Below, piece by piece: positions 1-7,492 of a DNA stretch of 64,000 nt. The stretch covers positions 97,028-161,027 of the forward strand of contig CAIQWD010000116.1 in the NCBI GenBank assembly GCA_903875445.1. The letters are read 5' to 3'. The position numbers were made by a program, and so were the translations under genes. The notes under the pieces were generated by a model that saw only the letters and a list, made by a program, of their open reading frames with translations, did no database searches and was not told the DNA's origin. Every line of letters starts with the position of its first letter. The first letter of the stretch is position 1. Source of the DNA: an uncultured delta proteobacterium. GTDB lineage: Bacteria; Desulfobacterota; Desulfobulbia; Desulfobulbales; Desulfocapsaceae.

Positions 1-43
1 ACGAAGTGGCGCCCCTTGTTGCGTTTATACCTATCACTAGTGC

Positions 44-253
44 TTATGTCTCACTATCAGCTTTCTTCGCCTTTATCCAACCCACCCTTATAAAATACTG
101 CTGCCCGCTATCCCGCCATCGAGAACATTGGTCGTCAGTTCGTTTTTGCGGATAGTTTGTCGACCCTCCCTTATCTACGCGACAAACCCCTGAGTCTATG
201 TCGTCGAGGCGATAAAACTTACAGCTTAGGCAGTAACCTTTGGCATCCTTCAT
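44..253 (-). CDS. Small cysteine-rich hypothetical protein (69 aa)
   Basis: Unrecognised small protein. It has a CxxC pair at residues 8-11, further cysteines near 24 and 43, and an aromatic C-terminal half (GQQYFIRVGWI). Four cysteines in a short soluble chain suggest a metal-binding knuckle, which is inference. No signal peptide or membrane segment is visible. It lies 23 bp downstream of bioD on the same strand, so it may be the last gene of the ileS-bio run. The ATG has only a weak upstream GGATGGG. No link to biotin synthesis can be claimed. Confidence 0.6.
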   Translation of the reverse strand: MKDAKGYCLSCKFYRLDDIDSGVCRVDKGGSTNYPQKRTDDQCSRWRDSGQQYFIRVGWIKAKKADSET

Positions 254-276
254 TTTGACCCATCCATTGCATGGAG

Positions 277-993
277 TTACACCCTCATGCCTGCATTTCT
301 ATTTGAAAAATATTGAAAAAAATCTGGGTGTTCTCCGGTCTGTTCATAAAATTTAATAGGCAACAAGTCGATAATTGGCCCAAGAAAACCATATTTCTTC
401 AGATATCTGCCAAACACCTCTCGTGAATCTTCGATTATTCTTGGATCGGTTTCTGCCAATCGATTATAGATAATCGCTATGACTTCGATCTTTCGGTGGC
501 TAGCAAGTTCCAGAGCACTCAAGGTATGATTTATCGACCCAAGCCGTGAACTGGTCACCAGAATCAAGGGATATTTTTCTGCTTCCAGATAATCGAGCAA
601 TGTAAAATCTTCGACAAGAGGCACAGCAAGGCCCCCAGCCCCCTCCAGGAAGACGACATCGTAAAGCGTCATAAGTTTGGCTGTGCTTTGCCGGAGCACA
701 GTACAGTCTATAGTTCGCCCTTCCAGCTTTGCCGCAAGATGTGGGGAACAGGGCACGGGAAAAACATACGGACAGGTAAGACCGCGATGATCCACGGGTA
801 AAAGTTCGATGTCCATGAGTTGCCGGTGACGAATAATGTCTTCACTTATGCCGACACAACCGGTTTGCACGATTTTCTGGGTGATGGTTTTTATACCGTG
901 GTCTGCAAATGAACGCGCCAGAAGTCCGGTGGCAATGGTTTTACCGATATCGGTATCGATTCCGCAGACACAGTATACTTTGGCAAGAGTCAT
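277..993 (-). CDS. bioD: ATP-dependent dethiobiotin synthetase
   Basis: Cytoplasmic enzyme that carboxylates 7,8-diaminopelargonic acid with CO2 and ATP to form the ureido ring of dethiobiotin. The P-loop GIDTDIGKT is at residues 11-19, followed by a K-x-V-Q-T-G segment and EGAGGLAVPL, all family signatures. The 238-aa length is normal. I chose the ATG at 993: it forms an ATGA overlap with the bioC stop and has GAGG five bases upstream. A GTG at 999 is the alternative. This is the last biotin gene of the operon. Confidence 0.95.
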   Translation of the reverse strand: MTLAKVYCVCGIDTDIGKTIATGLLARSFADHGIKTITQKIVQTGCVGISEDIIRHRQLMDIELLPVDHRGLTCPYVFPVPCSPHLAAKLEGRTIDCTVLRQSTAKLMTLYDVVFLEGAGGLAVPLVEDFTLLDYLEAEKYPLILVTSSRLGSINHTLSALELASHRKIEVIAIIYNRLAETDPRIIEDSREVFGRYLKKYGFLGPIIDLLPIKFYEQTGEHPDFFQYFSNRNAGMRV

Positions 994-1784
994 ACGCACC
1001 TCTTCCTCTTTTTCTCGGCAATAACGAAGGTGGAAATATATGTGAGAGGAAGACCATCGTCGGATGAAAACTGCTCAACGTAGCGCCGTTCAAATTCTTT
1101 CAGTTGTCCGAGATTCCATCTCTCGCGATCCACCCCTCCTACCCCGGTTTGCCGGATGTGACGCAATACCGCCCTAACTGAAGGGAAAAAGAGGCACCTG
1201 CTTTCCGAATGCATGCTTATCACCTGAAAGTGGTCGGTGAGCATGGTGGCAAGCTCTTCGTTCGTATGATACCTAAGGCCTCGACCGGTAAGGGCACTTA
1301 TCTCCTTCATGGTTCCCGGGCTGAAAATGGAAAAGGCCAGATGGCTCCCATCCTTTAATGCCGTCGCTATATTTCCGAGAAGAACTGGCAAATCGGCCAT
1401 CCACTGAAAGGTCGATGAGGAGATCACCAGATCGAGATTTTTCGGTAAGAGAGCCCTTTCGATATCGCCGGTAAGGATCTGCACCCGTCCGACCTGCTTT
1501 GCTATGCGCTTCTCGGTAAGCGTGCAAAAATCGGCAACGAGGTCATTAATAAAGAGAGTGTCGATCGGCACCGATTCACTCAGAATTTCGGTGAGATTGC
1601 CGGTGCAGCAGCCTATTTCCAGCACTCGTGAAGAGTCGACATGGGTAAAGCGTTGAAGAATCGCGATGAGTTGCCGACTGATCTCTTTCTGGACAATGGC
1701 ACTCTCTTCATAGGTCGCCGCACTGGCCTGAAAACAGCTGGCAACGTGTTCTTTATCAAGATTATCCGAATGGCCTTTTTCCAA
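990..1784 (-). CDS. bioC: Malonyl-ACP O-methyltransferase BioC
   Basis: SAM-dependent methyltransferase that esterifies the free carboxyl of malonyl-ACP so fatty-acid synthase can build a pimeloyl chain. SAM motif I appears as VLEIGCCTGNLTE around residues 54-66, with later Rossmann motifs (LDLVISSSTFQWM) typical of BioC. At 264 aa it is full length. It sits between bioG, which removes the methyl group, and bioD, with a 24-bp gap and a 4-bp overlap respectively. fabD, which makes its malonyl-ACP substrate, is in the same run. Confidence 0.92.
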   Translation of the reverse strand: MEKGHSDNLDKEHVASCFQASAATYEESAIVQKEISRQLIAILQRFTHVDSSRVLEIGCCTGNLTEILSESVPIDTLFINDLVADFCTLTEKRIAKQVGRVQILTGDIERALLPKNLDLVISSSTFQWMADLPVLLGNIATALKDGSHLAFSIFSPGTMKEISALTGRGLRYHTNEELATMLTDHFQVISMHSESRCLFFPSVRAVLRHIRQTGVGGVDRERWNLGQLKEFERRYVEQFSSDDGLPLTYISTFVIAEKKRKRCV

Positions 1785-1808
1785 AATACAGCACCAGTGT
1801 CCTTGGTT

Positions 1809-2492
1809 TTAAAATTGGGTTGCAGAATCGGCAGAAAGCAGCAAATGATCCCAGCTTTGCCAAAGATAAAAGAGAAAATGGAATCCGGCAATTTCCGTTA
1901 TCTGCTTCCCGGACCAGAACCGTCGCTGGTTTTCCGAAGGCACAATCCAATCGTACTCGGCAATGATAATCTTATCGTATATTGATCGCTTGACCGAAAT
2001 GCATTCAACGGCCTTTTGCAGGGCGGCCAATTCATCACACTGTTCGACCGGCGAGCGCTGGGGTTGTCGCATTAAAAACATCTTCAGATTGGTATTCTCC
2101 CGACACATCCGTCGATAGAATTTCATCCTGGTGGTCTCATTAAAGCCGGAAAGCGTCTCGGCAAATATCTTCTCCGGAATACCCAACTTGTCATCGACCG
2201 GACAAAGTGTACCATTTATAGCGATGGCACGATGCAAAAGTCCGGCCGATTCGGAAAAAAGCTTTTGACCAACCCAGACTCCCATCGACCAGCTTATCAG
2301 CGCCACTTGCCGATAGCCATGTATAATGTCTTCAATAGGCTGCGGAGGGATAAGGTCACGATAATCGTAGAACATATACACATCATACTCACTGCTTGTC
2401 AGCGGTTGAAAGGGGGTGCCATCCATTCCCCAGCCATTGCAAAAAATTATGAGCTTCTCCCTTCCCGCCTTGTGCAACCACGATCCTTTCAT
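1809..2492 (-). CDS. bioG: Pimeloyl-ACP methyl ester esterase BioG
   Basis: Alpha/beta-hydrolase of the BioG (DUF452) type, predicted to cleave the methyl ester of pimeloyl-ACP methyl ester and end chain elongation. The FCNGWGMD start and the nucleophile elbow SWSMG (Ser near residue 69) match the family. Catalytic Asp and His are expected near the C-terminus (AGFHFLFY), but I cannot assign them by eye. 227 aa is normal. The start codon overlaps the bioF stop as ATGA. BioG rather than BioH supplies the esterase here. Confidence 0.9.
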   Translation of the reverse strand: MKGSWLHKAGREKLIIFCNGWGMDGTPFQPLTSSEYDVYMFYDYRDLIPPQPIEDIIHGYRQVALISWSMGVWVGQKLFSESAGLLHRAIAINGTLCPVDDKLGIPEKIFAETLSGFNETTRMKFYRRMCRENTNLKMFLMRQPQRSPVEQCDELAALQKAVECISVKRSIYDKIIIAEYDWIVPSENQRRFWSGKQITEIAGFHFLFYLWQSWDHLLLSADSATQF

Positions 2493-3691
2493 GATTTTGC
2501 TGAAAACTTGTTGTGAGACCTTTGCATAAGGCCCGCCAGATCGGAAGCGATCAATGCTATGTCGGCCTCTTTCATATCCGCAGTCAGCGACAAGCGGAAA
2601 CGCGATGTCCCTTCCGGCACCGTCGGCGGCCTAACCGGAAAAATCAAATAGCCCATCTCCTGCATTGCCTCGGCGAGAACCACCGCCAACGCATCATCGC
2701 CTAACATTACCGGCACGATATTCGTCGATCCTGCGGTAACCAGATGGTTGTCTCTGAGGTTTTGCCGCAAGATCGATGCAAGGGCCTTGAGGACGGTTCT
2801 CCGTGCACCGCAGGTGAGCATCTCTTGAAAAATGAAATGGTTCCAGAACAACACCACGGGCGGCAGCGCCGTGGTAAAAATGAGGGAACGGCTATGGTTG
2901 ATGAGGTACTCCCGAAGTGTCGCCGTACAGAGAACAAAGGCGCCAACCGAAGCCAAAGCCTTACCGAAGGTCCCGACCAGAAAATCAATATCCGCCAGCT
3001 GGCCCTGTTCCTCGGCCATCCCGAGACCCAAGTTGCCATACAGACCGATGGCATGGGCTTCGTCAAGGTACAGCAAACAGTCGAAGCGTTCCTTCAAGGC
3101 AACCAACTGGGCAAGATCGGCGACATCGCCGTCCATACTGAAAACCGATTCGCTGACGATCACCACCCGGTGAAATGCCTTGCGGTACTTATCCAGGAGA
3201 CCTGCCAGGTGGTCATAGTCACAATGGCGATAGCGCTTATGCTGTGCCTGACAAAGACGCATGCCGTCCATAATCGAGGCGTGGTTCAGTTTGTCGGACA
3301 GGATGAGATCGTTTTTACCGAGCAGGGCCGGCAGGATGCCGATATTGGCATGGTAGCCGGAATTAAACAAAAGACAGGCTTCCTTACCATAGGTGGTTCG
3401 CAAGGTTTCTTCTAGGATGTGGGCAGTTGCGCTGTCGCCGGTGAGCAACCTAGAAGATGCCGAGCCCAGACCGAAGTTATCGAGGATATTATCCGCATGC
3501 ATAGCGGCATAAAATTTTTGGTGTAATTGCCTGTCACCGGCCAATCCGAGATAATCGTTGGAAGTGAGATTGAGCATTTCACGGCCCTTGTAGACAATCC
3601 GACAACCATTCCGGCCAACCAGCGGTTTCAGAGTGCGAAGGCGCCCGCCGGCCGCGAGTTGTTCAAGAGAATCCGCATAATAATCATTCAT
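2489..3691 (-). CDS. bioF: 8-amino-7-oxononanoate synthase
   Basis: PLP enzyme that condenses pimeloyl-ACP with L-alanine to give 8-amino-7-oxononanoate (KAPA). Visible signatures are SDKLNHASI, DEAHAIG and TFGKALASVGAF, which contains the PLP lysine. I start at ATG 3691 (400 aa): it overlaps the bioA stop as ATGA and has GGAAG upstream. The frame stays open ten codons further up without a better start. It is coupled to bioG at its end. Confidence 0.95.
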   Translation of the reverse strand: MNDYYADSLEQLAAGGRLRTLKPLVGRNGCRIVYKGREMLNLTSNDYLGLAGDRQLHQKFYAAMHADNILDNFGLGSASSRLLTGDSATAHILEETLRTTYGKEACLLFNSGYHANIGILPALLGKNDLILSDKLNHASIMDGMRLCQAQHKRYRHCDYDHLAGLLDKYRKAFHRVVIVSESVFSMDGDVADLAQLVALKERFDCLLYLDEAHAIGLYGNLGLGMAEEQGQLADIDFLVGTFGKALASVGAFVLCTATLREYLINHSRSLIFTTALPPVVLFWNHFIFQEMLTCGARRTVLKALASILRQNLRDNHLVTAGSTNIVPVMLGDDALAVVLAEAMQEMGYLIFPVRPPTVPEGTSRFRLSLTADMKEADIALIASDLAGLMQRSHNKFSAKS

Positions 3692-4986
3692 ACCGACACT
3701 TCCAATGCTACTACCCGGCAAAGTGCAGCTGTTAGGGTGCGGAGATCCGCATCATTGATAATATAGGGCGGCATGACATAGACTAAGCGCCCGAAAGGTC
3801 GTATCCATACCCCGTTTTCGACAAAGAGGTTCTGAATCCTCGCCATGACAACCGGTCGGTCAAGCTCCACCACGCCGATTGCCCCGAGAACCCTGACATC
3901 ACTTACTCCCGGAAGATTTCGGCAGGGTTCAAGACCTTGGCGGAGACCCTCTTCAATGCGGGTGATGTTGTTTTTCCAGTCCCCGTCGAGAAGCAATTGG
4001 ATGGAGCGGATAGCGACGCTGCAGGCAAGCGGATTAGCCATAAATGTCGGGCCATGCATAAAGACCCCGGGCTCACCCTGGGAAATCACATGGCCAATCT
4101 CTTCCGTTGCTAGTACCGCAGCAAGCGTCATGTAGCCGCCGGTCAAGGCCTTGCCCAGGCACAGGATATCGGGGGAAATTCCGGCATGGTCACAGCCGAA
4201 CATCCTCCCGCTTCGGCCAAAGCCGGTGGCAATTTCATCGGCAATCAGCAAAACTTGGTATTCGTCGCAAAGCCTGCGTACCTTTTTCAGATACTCTGGA
4301 TGATAAAACCGCATGCCGCCTGCGCCCTGAACAATGGGTTCGAGAATGACCGCACAAATCGACCGGTGATGGGTTGCCAAGAGACTCTCAAAGGAATGAA
4401 TATCCGCCTCATCCCACTCATCCGTGAAACGACACCGCGGCATCTCAGCGAAAAAATATCGCGGCAGGATACCCTGATAGATCCGGTGCATACCCCCTTC
4501 CGGGTCGCATACCGCCATGGCGTGAAAGGTGTCGCCATGGTAACCGGAACGGATGGTAAGAAAGCGATTCTTGCCGGAAAGCCCCCTGGCAAAGGCATGC
4601 TGAATCGCCATTTTCATTGCCACCTCCACCGCCACCGAGCCGGAATCACAAAAGAACACCCGGTTTAGTCCGGCCGGTACGAGACCGATCAGCAACTGCG
4701 CCAGTTCGATGGCCGGACCATGCGTGAGCCCGCCGAACATGACATGGGAAAGGCGTCCCGCCTGCTCCTGCAAGGTGAGGGTGAGATGCGGATTGTTGTA
4801 ACCATGGATCACCGACCACCAGGATGCCATGCCGTCAATGAGCTGACGCCCGTCACTGAGGCGAATTCGTACCCCTTCGGCAGACTCGACGAAAAAAACA
4901 GGCAGTGGATGGTCGATGGAGGTATAGGGATGCCAGATGTGGTCCCGGTCGAACTGCAGCAACTCGGCAATTTTTTTTTGATCCAC
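3688..4986 (-). CDS. bioA: Adenosylmethionine--8-amino-7-oxononanoate aminotransferase
   Basis: PLP class III aminotransferase that converts KAPA to 7,8-diaminopelargonate with SAM as amino donor. DSGSVAVEVAMKMA, DEIATGFGRSGRMFG and GKALTGGYMTLAAVL (PLP lysine) are clear. The start is best placed at GTG 4986 (432 aa): AGGAG lies four bases upstream, overlapping the bioB stop, and homology begins at DQKKIAELLQFDRDHIWHPY. The longer reading from 5034 would overlap bioB by 41 bp. It is translationally coupled to bioB and bioF. Confidence 0.94.
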   Translation of the reverse strand: MDQKKIAELLQFDRDHIWHPYTSIDHPLPVFFVESAEGVRIRLSDGRQLIDGMASWWSVIHGYNNPHLTLTLQEQAGRLSHVMFGGLTHGPAIELAQLLIGLVPAGLNRVFFCDSGSVAVEVAMKMAIQHAFARGLSGKNRFLTIRSGYHGDTFHAMAVCDPEGGMHRIYQGILPRYFFAEMPRCRFTDEWDEADIHSFESLLATHHRSICAVILEPIVQGAGGMRFYHPEYLKKVRRLCDEYQVLLIADEIATGFGRSGRMFGCDHAGISPDILCLGKALTGGYMTLAAVLATEEIGHVISQGEPGVFMHGPTFMANPLACSVAIRSIQLLLDGDWKNNITRIEEGLRQGLEPCRNLPGVSDVRVLGAIGVVELDRPVVMARIQNLFVENGVWIRPFGRLVYVMPPYIINDADLRTLTAALCRVVALEVSV

Positions 4987-4993
4987 GCAGCTC

Positions 4994-6007
4994 CTACTCT
5001 TTACCCTTTTCGTCTTCAGCCAGATCAAAACCAAGGGACCGGAACATGGCGATATCCTCAGTGAGGCTGTTGCCGATGGTGGTCAGATAGTTGCCGACAA
5101 TCGAGCCGTTGGCCCCGGAGGTAAAACAGCGGTGTTGCTCATCACCCAAAAGATTTCTGCCGCCGGCAAGACGAATTATCGCCAAGGGGTTGATCAACCT
5201 GAACATTGCCACACAGGTCAGCACTTCGCCGACACTGAGCGGCGTGAGGTCGGCAAACGGGGTATCCTTGATGGGAGTGAGGATATTCAAGGGGATGGAA
5301 AGAATACCCAATTCCCGTAATTCAAAGGCCATTTTTAGCCGCTGGGCAAGGCTTTCGCCCATGCCGATGATACCGCCGGAACAGACTTCCAGGCCGGCAT
5401 CTTGGGCGATTTTGATGGTTGCAACCTTTTCATCCCAGGTGTGGGTAGTGCATACCTCGGGGAAGTAGCTCCGCGCCGTCTCAAGATTACAATGGTATCT
5501 GGTTACGCCCATGTCTTTCAATTGCCGGGCCTTTTCCTTGGTAAGAAAACCCATGGAGGCGCAGAACGACAGCTTGGTTTCTTGCCGCAGCTGTTGGTAA
5601 ATGTATCTAAATTCTTCGAGATTTTTCTCGGCCACCGTTCGCCCGGCAGTCACCAGGGAAAAACGCTGAACGCCATGCTGTTCATTTTCCTTGGCAAGGA
5701 AAACGGCCTTTTCTCTGTCAACCACCTCATAGCTTGCCACTTCGACATCGTAGTGGGAGGATTGCGCGCAAAACTTGCAATCTTCACTGCATGTTCCCGA
5801 TTTTGCGTTGACGATGGAGCACAGGTCGAGCCGGTTGCTGTGCAGTTTTCGACGCAATTCATCGGCGGCCTGAAACAACTCCGTTGGCTCGGCTTGCTGC
5901 ACCAGTGCCATAGCTTCAGCAAATTGCAAATTCTTGCCGGATAAGATCTGCTGTAATACTTTTTTAATCACCCCGATTCTACCCACTAAATTGTATTTCA
6001 GTACCAC
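4994..6007 (-). CDS. bioB: Biotin synthase
   Basis: Radical SAM enzyme that inserts sulfur into dethiobiotin. The cluster motif CSEDCKFC is followed by AQSSHYDV, as in BioB. The rest (GGIIGMGES, LNILTPIKDTP, GGRNLL) is typical. Length is up to 337 aa. The start is uncertain: GTG at 6007 has no clear ribosome site, and GTG at 5971 fits the usual N-terminus better. No BirA-type operator was seen upstream, so the gene probably depends on transcription from further up the run. Confidence 0.94.
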   Translation of the reverse strand: MVLKYNLVGRIGVIKKVLQQILSGKNLQFAEAMALVQQAEPTELFQAADELRRKLHSNRLDLCSIVNAKSGTCSEDCKFCAQSSHYDVEVASYEVVDREKAVFLAKENEQHGVQRFSLVTAGRTVAEKNLEEFRYIYQQLRQETKLSFCASMGFLTKEKARQLKDMGVTRYHCNLETARSYFPEVCTTHTWDEKVATIKIAQDAGLEVCSGGIIGMGESLAQRLKMAFELRELGILSIPLNILTPIKDTPFADLTPLSVGEVLTCVAMFRLINPLAIIRLAGGRNLLGDEQHRCFTSGANGSIVGNYLTTIGNSLTEDIAMFRSLGFDLAEDEKGKE

Positions 6008-6041
6008 ATTCGCATTAGTCTATTGCCAACGATTTGCCCCT

Positions 6042-6995
6042 TTACAGTTCCTTGTTGATATGTTCGAGACAACTAAGCAAGGTAGCCGGCGAGTCAAGTT
6101 GCAAGGCGGTGACCTTTGTTCCCCTCGGGATGATTTTCTTCATCATCCCTTTCAAGACTGTTTTGGGACCAACTTCAATGAAGGTATCCACCCCATCGGC
6201 AAGCATGGCCTCGATGATTTCACACCAGCGAACCCGTGAACCGATTTGCCTGGCCATCATCTCCTTGATTTTCAGAGGGTCGCTTTCCGGGCTTGCAGAA
6301 ACGTTAAAATACACCGGAATGGAAGGAACCTTGAATTCGATATTGGCCATGAAATCGGTAAAATCGGGAATAGCCGCAGCCACCAGCGGACTGTGATTGG
6401 CAACACTGACATTTAAGGGGATAACCTTTGCCCCTTTTTCTTCCGCCAACCGGCTTACTCCTTCAAGGCCGGCAAACGAGCCGGAAATAACAATCTGCTC
6501 CGGAGTATTGTGGTTAGCGGTGGTAACTACTCCCTCGCCCCGGTAACCGTCTATGATCGCATCAAGGGTCTTGATATCGAGACCAAGAACTGCTCGCATG
6601 CCGCCGGGATTTCTCGTTCCTTCTCGTTCCATAAGGGCGCCGCGTTTACTGACCAGGCGAACGGTATCTTCGATACTCAGTACTCCGGCGGCACAAAGTG
6701 CCGAATACTCGCCAAGGCTGTGCCCTGCCAAATAGCTTACCGCAACTTTATCCCTCAGTTCTTCCTGAAACCTCCGCCAGCAAATGAGATTTGTTATGGT
6801 TATCGCCGGTTGCAGATTGGTTGCCCGAATCAATTCCTCCATTGGCCCATCGGCACAGAGAGCACCCAAACATATCTCGCAAGCCGCTTCGGCCATTGCC
6901 ATAAGAGCGGCGCTTGTCGTGTTTTCGTTGATAAATTCCTGTCCCATGCCCAAGAATTGTGACCCTTGGCCGGGAAACAGAACCGCTATCTTCAT
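6042..6995 (-). CDS. fabD: Malonyl-CoA--ACP transacylase
   Basis: Transfers malonyl from CoA to acyl carrier protein for fatty-acid synthesis. The GQGSQ start, the nucleophile motif GHSLGE, the malonate-binding region and the NHSPLV histidine are all present in 317 aa, the usual size. Its ATG overlaps the lspA stop (TAATG), and bioB follows after about 34 bp. Here it would also feed malonyl-ACP to BioC, a sensible functional link within one transcript. Confidence 0.95.
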   Translation of the reverse strand: MKIAVLFPGQGSQFLGMGQEFINENTTSAALMAMAEAACEICLGALCADGPMEELIRATNLQPAITITNLICWRRFQEELRDKVAVSYLAGHSLGEYSALCAAGVLSIEDTVRLVSKRGALMEREGTRNPGGMRAVLGLDIKTLDAIIDGYRGEGVVTTANHNTPEQIVISGSFAGLEGVSRLAEEKGAKVIPLNVSVANHSPLVAAAIPDFTDFMANIEFKVPSIPVYFNVSASPESDPLKIKEMMARQIGSRVRWCEIIEAMLADGVDTFIEVGPKTVLKGMMKKIIPRGTKVTALQLDSPATLLSCLEHINKEL

Positions 6996-7477
6996 TATTG
7001 TTCCCTCACTTCCTGATGTCTGACTTCAAAGATGTTTAAAATAAGAAACAAAACCGCGCCGATACAGATCGCCGAATCGGCAACATTGAATGCCGGCCAG
7101 TGGTAACGACCGACATACAGGTCGAGAAAGTCGATAACCGCCCCGAAACGCAGCCGATCAATGAGATTACCGGCAGCACCTCCGGCAATGAGAGCCAAGG
7201 CCAAAGAGTAGTACCTGTTGACCTTGCGTAACTTCAGGTAAGCTATGGTAAGACCGACCATGGCCAGCCCCCCGATGCCGAGGAAAAAATAATGCCGCCA
7301 CGGTGAATCGACGTTTGCCAGTAAACTGAAGGCCGCGCCATTATTGGTGACATGCACTAAATTAAAAAAATTCGGAACAATCTCCACCGATTCATATAAG
7401 CGTAAGGAACCTACGATCCAGGCTTTGACCAGTTGATCGAAGACAATTGTACAGAGTATGACGACGAAAAATACCAC
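6995..7477 (-). CDS. lspA: Lipoprotein signal peptidase (signal peptidase II)
   Basis: Inner-membrane aspartyl peptidase that removes signal peptides from prolipoproteins. Four hydrophobic segments in 160 aa, NNGAAFSLL, AGGAAGNLIDRLRFGAVIDFL and FNVADSAICIG carry the conserved Asn and the two catalytic aspartates. The start is GTG at 7477 with GGAAGAAG upstream. It lies directly between ileS and fabD; the ileS-lspA pair is a widespread arrangement. Confidence 0.94.
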   Translation of the reverse strand: MVFFVVILCTIVFDQLVKAWIVGSLRLYESVEIVPNFFNLVHVTNNGAAFSLLANVDSPWRHYFFLGIGGLAMVGLTIAYLKLRKVNRYYSLALALIAGGAAGNLIDRLRFGAVIDFLDLYVGRYHWPAFNVADSAICIGAVLFLILNIFEVRHQEVREQ

Positions 7478-7492
7478 GTTCTTCTTCCCTGT

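Noticed and set aside
2744..3415. 223-codon plus-strand frame opposite bioF
   Set aside because: Shadow of bioF; composition is not protein-like and bioF is certain.
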